Shown here piece after piece: positions 19,579-23,219 of a DNA stretch of 23,219 nucleotides. The notes under the pieces are model-generated. The model made no database searches and had not been told where the DNA came from. It saw only the letters and a program-made list of their open reading frames with translations. The translations under genes and the position numbers were made by a program. This DNA is from CAZNJQ01 sp964573545 (GTDB lineage: Bacteria; Patescibacteriota; Minisyncoccia; Phycocordibacterales; UBA2135), in the NCBI GenBank assembly GCA_964573545.1, contig CAZNJQ010000010.1:1-23219 (forward strand). Direction: 5' to 3'. Position 1 is the first letter of the stretch; every line of letters starts with the position of its first letter.

Positions 19579-20985
19579 ATGTTCGACACATCGCTTTTCA
19601 GAAAAATATCACCCGTTCTCTGGGAAATTTCCCGCGGGTATCGTTCTGGCATGCGCGTTCCGGCACGGGTGTACGCGAGTGAAGCGATGCTTGAGGAGAT
19701 TTCTGCCGACCGCTCGCTCGAACAGCTTATGAACGTCGCGATGCTTCCGGGGATACAGAAATGGGCGCTCGCAATGCCGGATATTCATGAGGGATACGGA
19801 TTTCCCATCGGAGGCGTTGCCGCGTTTGATACTGAAGAAGGCATCATTTCTCCCGGGGGTATCGGCTATGACATCAATTGCGGCGTCCAGCTTCTTAGGG
19901 CGAATATCAAAAAAGACGACATAGTGCCGTTTCTCTCCGATCTGGGCCGCACGATTTTTGCGGAAGTTCCCTCGGGGACCGGCCGTGGCGGCAGGCTCTC
20001 GCTTTCGGGTGCGGAGATGGATAGCGTGCTTTCTTCCGGCGCGCGGCGGATGCTTGAACTTGGATATGCGGCAGATGATGACCTGGAACACATAGAATCT
20101 AACGGCGTGCTTCCCGGGGCAGAACCGGCGCTTGTTTCAGCGCATGCGAAATCGCGCGGGAAAGACCAGCTGGGGACGATGGGCGCGGGGAATCACTTTG
20201 TTGAAGTCGGATATGTTGAAACGGTATTTGACCGCCCGGCGATGGAAGGCATCGGGCTCGCGGAAGACGATGTCACTGTGCTCATTCATACCGGCTCGCG
20301 TGGGTTGGGCCACCAGGTCGCAACGGATTATATTCGCACCATGAACCGCGTCATGCCGGGGTACGGCATAACGCTTCCGGACCGCCAGCTCGCGTGCACG
20401 CCGTTTTCTTCCTGTGAAGGGCAGGAATATTTCGCCGCCATGCAAGCGGCGGCGAACTTCGCGTGGGCGAACCGCCAACTCATCACGCACGAAGTCCGGG
20501 GGGCGTTCCGGCGCGTTCTAGGCGCTTCCGCGTCATCGCTTTCAGTCGTTTATGATGTGGCGCATAACATCGCCAAGGTTGAAACACACGACATTGGCGG
20601 CACGCAGAAAGAAGTTTTAGTGCACCGAAAGGGGGCGACGCGGGCGTTTCCCGGGCAGGTTGTTCTTATTCCGGGAACCATGGGAACGGCATCATACATA
20701 CTTTTAGGAGAGGAGGCGTCTCTTACACAGAGCTTCGGTTCGACATGCCACGGCGCGGGCAGGCGCATGTCGCGCACGAAAGCGCGAAGCATCGCGGAGA
20801 GTCGGGCGCTTCGCGAAGAACTCCGTGCGCAGGGAATCGTCGTGAACGCAGGTTCCAAGCGCGGATTTTCGGAGGAGGCGCCGCTTGCATACAAAAACGT
20901 GGACGACGTGGTGAATGTTGTCCACGAAGCCGGTATCGCAAAAAAAATCGCGCGCCTGCGTCCGCTCGCAGTCGTTAAGGGATAA
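19579..20985 (+). CDS. rtcB: RNA-splicing ligase RtcB
   Basis: GTP- and Mn-dependent ligase that joins RNA 3'-phosphate or 2',3'-cyclic phosphate ends to 5'-OH ends, acting in RNA repair and tRNA splicing. All metal and catalytic residues can be seen: Asp98 and Cys101 in GIGYDINCGVQ, His206 in MGAGNHFVEV, His237 in LIHTGSRGLGHQ, His329 in YDVAHNIAK, and the guanylylated His391 in GSTCHGAGRRMSR; RKGATRAFPG and PGTMGTASY are also intact. 468 residues is in the normal range. It ends the operon and converges with the hydrolase gene, 8 nt between stops, with no terminator in the gap. Confidence 0.96.
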   Translation: MFDTSLFRKISPVLWEISRGYRSGMRVPARVYASEAMLEEISADRSLEQLMNVAMLPGIQKWALAMPDIHEGYGFPIGGVAAFDTEEGIISPGGIGYDINCGVQLLRANIKKDDIVPFLSDLGRTIFAEVPSGTGRGGRLSLSGAEMDSVLSSGARRMLELGYAADDDLEHIESNGVLPGAEPALVSAHAKSRGKDQLGTMGAGNHFVEVGYVETVFDRPAMEGIGLAEDDVTVLIHTGSRGLGHQVATDYIRTMNRVMPGYGITLPDRQLACTPFSSCEGQEYFAAMQAAANFAWANRQLITHEVRGAFRRVLGASASSLSVVYDVAHNIAKVETHDIGGTQKEVLVHRKGATRAFPGQVVLIPGTMGTASYILLGEEASLTQSFGSTCHGAGRRMSRTKARSIAESRALREELRAQGIVVNAGSKRGFSEEAPLAYKNVDDVVNVVHEAGIAKKIARLRPLAVVKG

Positions 20986-20993
20986 CCTGTGTA

Positions 20994-21848
20994 TCAGAGA
21001 TTTTTGAGGAAGAACTCCTTGAGGCGTGTATAAAAATCACGAGAGAGCTCCCCGTGGAGCGCTTTTTCATTTTCCATGAAATAAAACTCGGCGCGCGTGT
21101 TGTCTTTGAGGGCCTCCTTGAGGCGGAGCGCGTGCTCAAATGGGATTTGTTCGTCGGCGCCGCTGTGCGCAATGAAGACGGGGATGGATAACCGTCGTGC
21201 GGCGTTCTCCGGCGAAACGCGCGAAAGGGATTCTCTGAAAAGGATGCGTGCCCAGAGGAGTTCAAGCGCTACCATCGGCTGCTTCAAAAAGAGCAGGTTG
21301 CGATATGCGGATTTTCCGAGAAGGGGAAGGTTCGCGAATGAACCGTATGATGCGACTGCTCCGATACGCTCGTCGTCGGCGGCAGCCAAAACCGCTACTG
21401 CGCCACCCAAAGAGAAGCCGAACACGCCGATGTTGCCGTACCCCCGTTCTTTGAGATAATCAGCCGCTTTTCTCACATCCCTTCGTTCTTTGATGCCTAG
21501 TGTCGTATACGGTCCGCCGCTTTTCCCGAAAGAACGCATATCAAGAAGGAGTAGTGAAAAATCCGGATGAAGTGCTAGAGCGACGGGGAGCATATCTGAT
21601 TTCTCCGCCGGATACCCGTGGAGGATTATAAGAGCTCTCGTATCTGCCGCATTCCCGGGGATAAGCAACCCCGAGAGCATGACCCCGTCGTCCGTTTCGA
21701 TGGAGACATCCTCGGCAGTGAGGCCGAAGTCTTTCGGGACAAGCGCTGTCTCTATCTGCGGTGGCCGGATGATGGAATAAAAATTCCAGAGAGAGATGGC
21801 GGCGAATCCCGCGATGAATATACTTGCGTATAAAAATACCTTCCACAT
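20994..21848 (-). CDS. Membrane-anchored alpha/beta hydrolase
   Basis: About 284 residues. An N-terminal helix (VFLYASIFIAGFAAISLWNF) anchors or exports the protein. The alpha/beta hydrolase domain follows with the oxyanion region ILHGYPAEKSDM, the nucleophile elbow GFSLGG (Ser147, counting from the upstream Met), the acid Asp233 in HSGADEQIPF and His266 in ALHGELS, a complete triad. Relatives include peptidase-like and acyl-esterase proteins of the membrane face; the substrate is unknown. Two adjacent ATGs exist (21851 and 21848); the second is 7 nt from the TATACT box, matching the spacing of the other leaderless genes, so it is preferred. The gene is convergent with rtcB. Confidence 0.88.
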   Translation of the reverse strand: MWKVFLYASIFIAGFAAISLWNFYSIIRPPQIETALVPKDFGLTAEDVSIETDDGVMLSGLLIPGNAADTRALIILHGYPAEKSDMLPVALALHPDFSLLLLDMRSFGKSGGPYTTLGIKERRDVRKAADYLKERGYGNIGVFGFSLGGAVAVLAAADDERIGAVASYGSFANLPLLGKSAYRNLLFLKQPMVALELLWARILFRESLSRVSPENAARRLSIPVFIAHSGADEQIPFEHALRLKEALKDNTRAEFYFMENEKALHGELSRDFYTRLKEFFLKNL

Positions 21849-21855
21849 CATTTTC

Positions 21856-21864
21856 AGTATAACA
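21856..21864 (-). promoter_or_regulatory. Extended -10 promoter of the hydrolase gene
   Basis: On the minus strand, TGT then TATACT (21861 down to 21856). The ATGs follow at 4 and 7 nt, with no ribosome-binding site. Confidence 0.55.
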
Positions 21865-21893
21865 GTTTCTTCCCGTATCGCGCGCGGGTGTTT

Positions 21894-22595
21894 TTACGTC
21901 TTTTGTGCGTACACGGAGATGCTTCTGCGCTTCCACGCGCGTCCGTCTTTCATGTGGCGGTGCGATTTTTTTACCTTATGCACGGTGAAATACGGTGCGA
22001 GCTCCTCCAGAAGTTCCTCTTCGGTGAATACGTGCTCCTCGAGACCTATCTCCGGGTGAACATACGAGCCCGCTTCCTTTCCCGGGTGCTCGCGGAGAAG
22101 CCGTGCGGCATGGATGTCCTCCTCGCGCAGGAATGTCTTTAAGAAAAGCCAGCCGCCCGGCTTCAGTACTCGCGCGGTTTCGGCGCGGAGCGCCTCTCGT
22201 GCGGCGCGAGGGAGATAGTGCGAAGCCATCATATCCAACACAAGGGTCTTGCTTGCATCGGGGAGAGGGAGCGGTTCTGCGATGGAGCGAACCTCATATA
22301 TAAGGGATGCTCCGCCGGTTACTTTTTGTGCGGCGGCAATCGCCTCGGCCGATGTGTCGTATCCTATGCCGCGCATGCCGAATTCGCGCGCGAGATATAC
22401 GAGATTTCTCCCGTTGCCGCACCCAAGGTCGAGGACGGATGACGTCGTATTTAAAAATCTTTGGCCGTATTCGCGCATGAGCCAACGGGTAAACGCGACG
22501 AGGTCTTCGCTTGGTCTCTCGGAGAGCGCGAAGTGTCCGCCCTTTTTATATTCTCTTTCCCAGAATTTTTTGCCTCTGTATTTGTCTCTTTTCAT
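21894..22595 (-). CDS. Class I SAM-dependent methyltransferase
   Basis: 233-residue Rossmann-fold methyltransferase. The SAM site is VLDLGCGNGRN (about 54-64), followed by GIGYDTSAEAIAAAQ (acidic ribose-binding strand), VLDMMASHYL and the post-motif region RVLKPGGWLFLKTFLRE. It resembles TehB/Methyltransf_11-like small-molecule or thiol methyltransferases; the C-terminus is basic (KKSHRHMKDGRAWKRRSISV). The N-terminus (KYRGKKFWEREYKKGG) is typical of the group. ATG 22595 is chosen over an in-frame TTG at 22643, which would add 16 low-complexity residues. It is transcribed away from the rlmB-like gene; the starts lie 64 nt apart. Substrate unknown. Confidence 0.85.
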   Translation of the reverse strand: MKRDKYRGKKFWEREYKKGGHFALSERPSEDLVAFTRWLMREYGQRFLNTTSSVLDLGCGNGRNLVYLAREFGMRGIGYDTSAEAIAAAQKVTGGASLIYEVRSIAEPLPLPDASKTLVLDMMASHYLPRAAREALRAETARVLKPGGWLFLKTFLREEDIHAARLLREHPGKEAGSYVHPEIGLEEHVFTEEELLEELAPYFTVHKVKKSHRHMKDGRAWKRRSISVYAQKT

Positions 22596-22659
22596 ATGTG
22601 AACTCTGCGCTGTTTCTTGGGTCGTCGTTGTGCTACAGTTCAATCATATCTGCAATCCT

Positions 22660-23219
22660 ATGAAAAACAAACACAAAAAGACATATATATACGGAAAACA
22701 CGCGGTCATGGAAGCACTTGTGCAGAAATCGAGCGCTCTCCAAAAAGTATTTCTTGCGCCGACCGTACACGATGAAGAGCTTCGCGAACTTCTGAAGAAG
22801 AAAGGTATCCGGACGGCCCCGCTTTCGCAGGGTGCTCTAGAGAAGGGGGTTGAAGAAGCGGCACATCAAGGGGTTATCGGGGTGGTATCCCCGGGGACCC
22901 TCATGGTCTCATACGACGACTTTGTAAAAGACCTCGCGCCGAATGCGGACACCGCGCTCGTGCTCCTCGATGAAATACAGGACCCGCACAATGTGGGTGC
23001 GATTATCCGCTCCGCTGCGGCATTCGGCGCGAAAGGAGTGCTCATCCCCGAGCACAATCAGGCAGGCATAACAGGAGCCGTTGTAAAAGTTTCCGCCGGC
23101 ATGGCATTCCGAATTCCGCTTGTCGCAATTTCTAACGTGAACATGACACTGCGCGACCTCAAAGAGAAAGGATTTTGGATGTATGGGCTTGAGGGGGACG
23201 CGGAGAAAACGGTCGCCGA
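22660..23219 (+). CDS. rlmB: TrmH/RlmB-type rRNA 2'-O-methyltransferase, 5' part
   Basis: SPOUT-family enzyme that 2'-O-methylates a guanosine in 23S rRNA (or a related RNA site). The first 186 codons are in the window and the frame is still open at its end. The substrate-binding N-terminal domain starts YIYGKHAVMEAL and includes EEAAHQGVIGVV. The SPOUT domain begins with ALVLLDEIQDPHNVGAIIRS, the family's motif 1 with its catalytic Asn/Arg. The final motifs 2 and 3 lie beyond the window, so RlmB versus another TrmH-family member cannot be settled. A weak TATCTG box lies 7 nt before the ATG, again without a ribosome-binding site. Confidence 0.9.
   Translation, partial: MKNKHKKTYIYGKHAVMEALVQKSSALQKVFLAPTVHDEELRELLKKKGIRTAPLSQGALEKGVEEAAHQGVIGVVSPGTLMVSYDDFVKDLAPNADTALVLLDEIQDPHNVGAIIRSAAAFGAKGVLIPEHNQAGITGAVVKVSAGMAFRIPLVAISNVNMTLRDLKEKGFWMYGLEGDAEKTVA

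Noticed and set aside
20986..20993. Terminator between rtcB and the hydrolase
   Set aside because: Only 8 nt separate the stops and no stem with a T-tract is visible.
22596..22643. TTG start of the methyltransferase
   Set aside because: The extra residues are a Thr/Gln/Ser stretch with no family match; ATG 22595 fits the family start.

Overview
The window looks like a chromosomal segment of a Candidate Phyla Radiation (Patescibacteria, Parcubacteria-like) bacterium. This is inferred from gene content and style: very compact genes, a shortened release factor 2, an Obg GTPase without its usual C-terminal domain, a lone NIF3-like domain protein, an FecR/DUF5667 surface protein, tRNA genes without encoded CCA, few Shine-Dalgarno sites, and many short palindromic repeats. 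TGA is used as a stop (for example in ftsE), so the code appears standard. No phage, insertion sequence, CRISPR array or rRNA is visible.

Layout. 1-456: the 3' part of tRNA-Thr(GGT), a NIF3-like gene and tRNA-Thr(CGT), packed almost end to end. 457-5022: a repeat-bearing gap, then prfB, ftsE, an AT-rich inverted-repeat spacer, ftsX and pyrG (ftsX and pyrG overlap). 5031-8920: an accessory-looking stretch, partly lower in GC, with a SET-domain protein, a TfoX-N protein, an unknown protein with its own promoter and terminator, tRNA-Gln(CTG), a RecQ-type helicase with unusual architecture and a GIY-YIG protein. Related long palindromes sit between the small genes. 8950-11705: obgE, a GNAT acetyltransferase, an HAD phosphatase and a small three-helix membrane protein. 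11890-16901: a signalling block of a stand-alone receiver, a large anchored FecR/DUF5667 protein and a CHASE2 histidine kinase. 16950-18498: a TraB/TIKI-like protein, a probably frameshifted small membrane protein and a DUF3135 protein. 18576-20985: archease, thpR and rtcB, a compact RNA-repair operon. 20994-22595 (minus strand): a membrane-anchored alpha/beta hydrolase and a SAM methyltransferase. 22660 to the end: the 5' part of a TrmH/RlmB-type rRNA methyltransferase.

How it works together. ftsE/ftsX (division-site ABC complex), prfB, obgE, pyrG and rlmB are housekeeping functions. The receiver, FecR-like protein and kinase plausibly form one envelope-sensing unit. Archease, ThpR and RtcB form an RNA end-processing set: archease helps RtcB guanylylate, RtcB joins 2',3'-cyclic phosphate ends to 5'-OH ends, and ThpR opens cyclic phosphates.

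Two start modes are visible. Several genes have a TATACT or TATAAT box about 6-7 nt before the ATG and no ribosome-binding site, suggesting leaderless mRNAs. A minority have strong Shine-Dalgarno sites. Two repeat families also occur in frame inside genes (obgE and archease), a sign that these elements move or expand in this genome.
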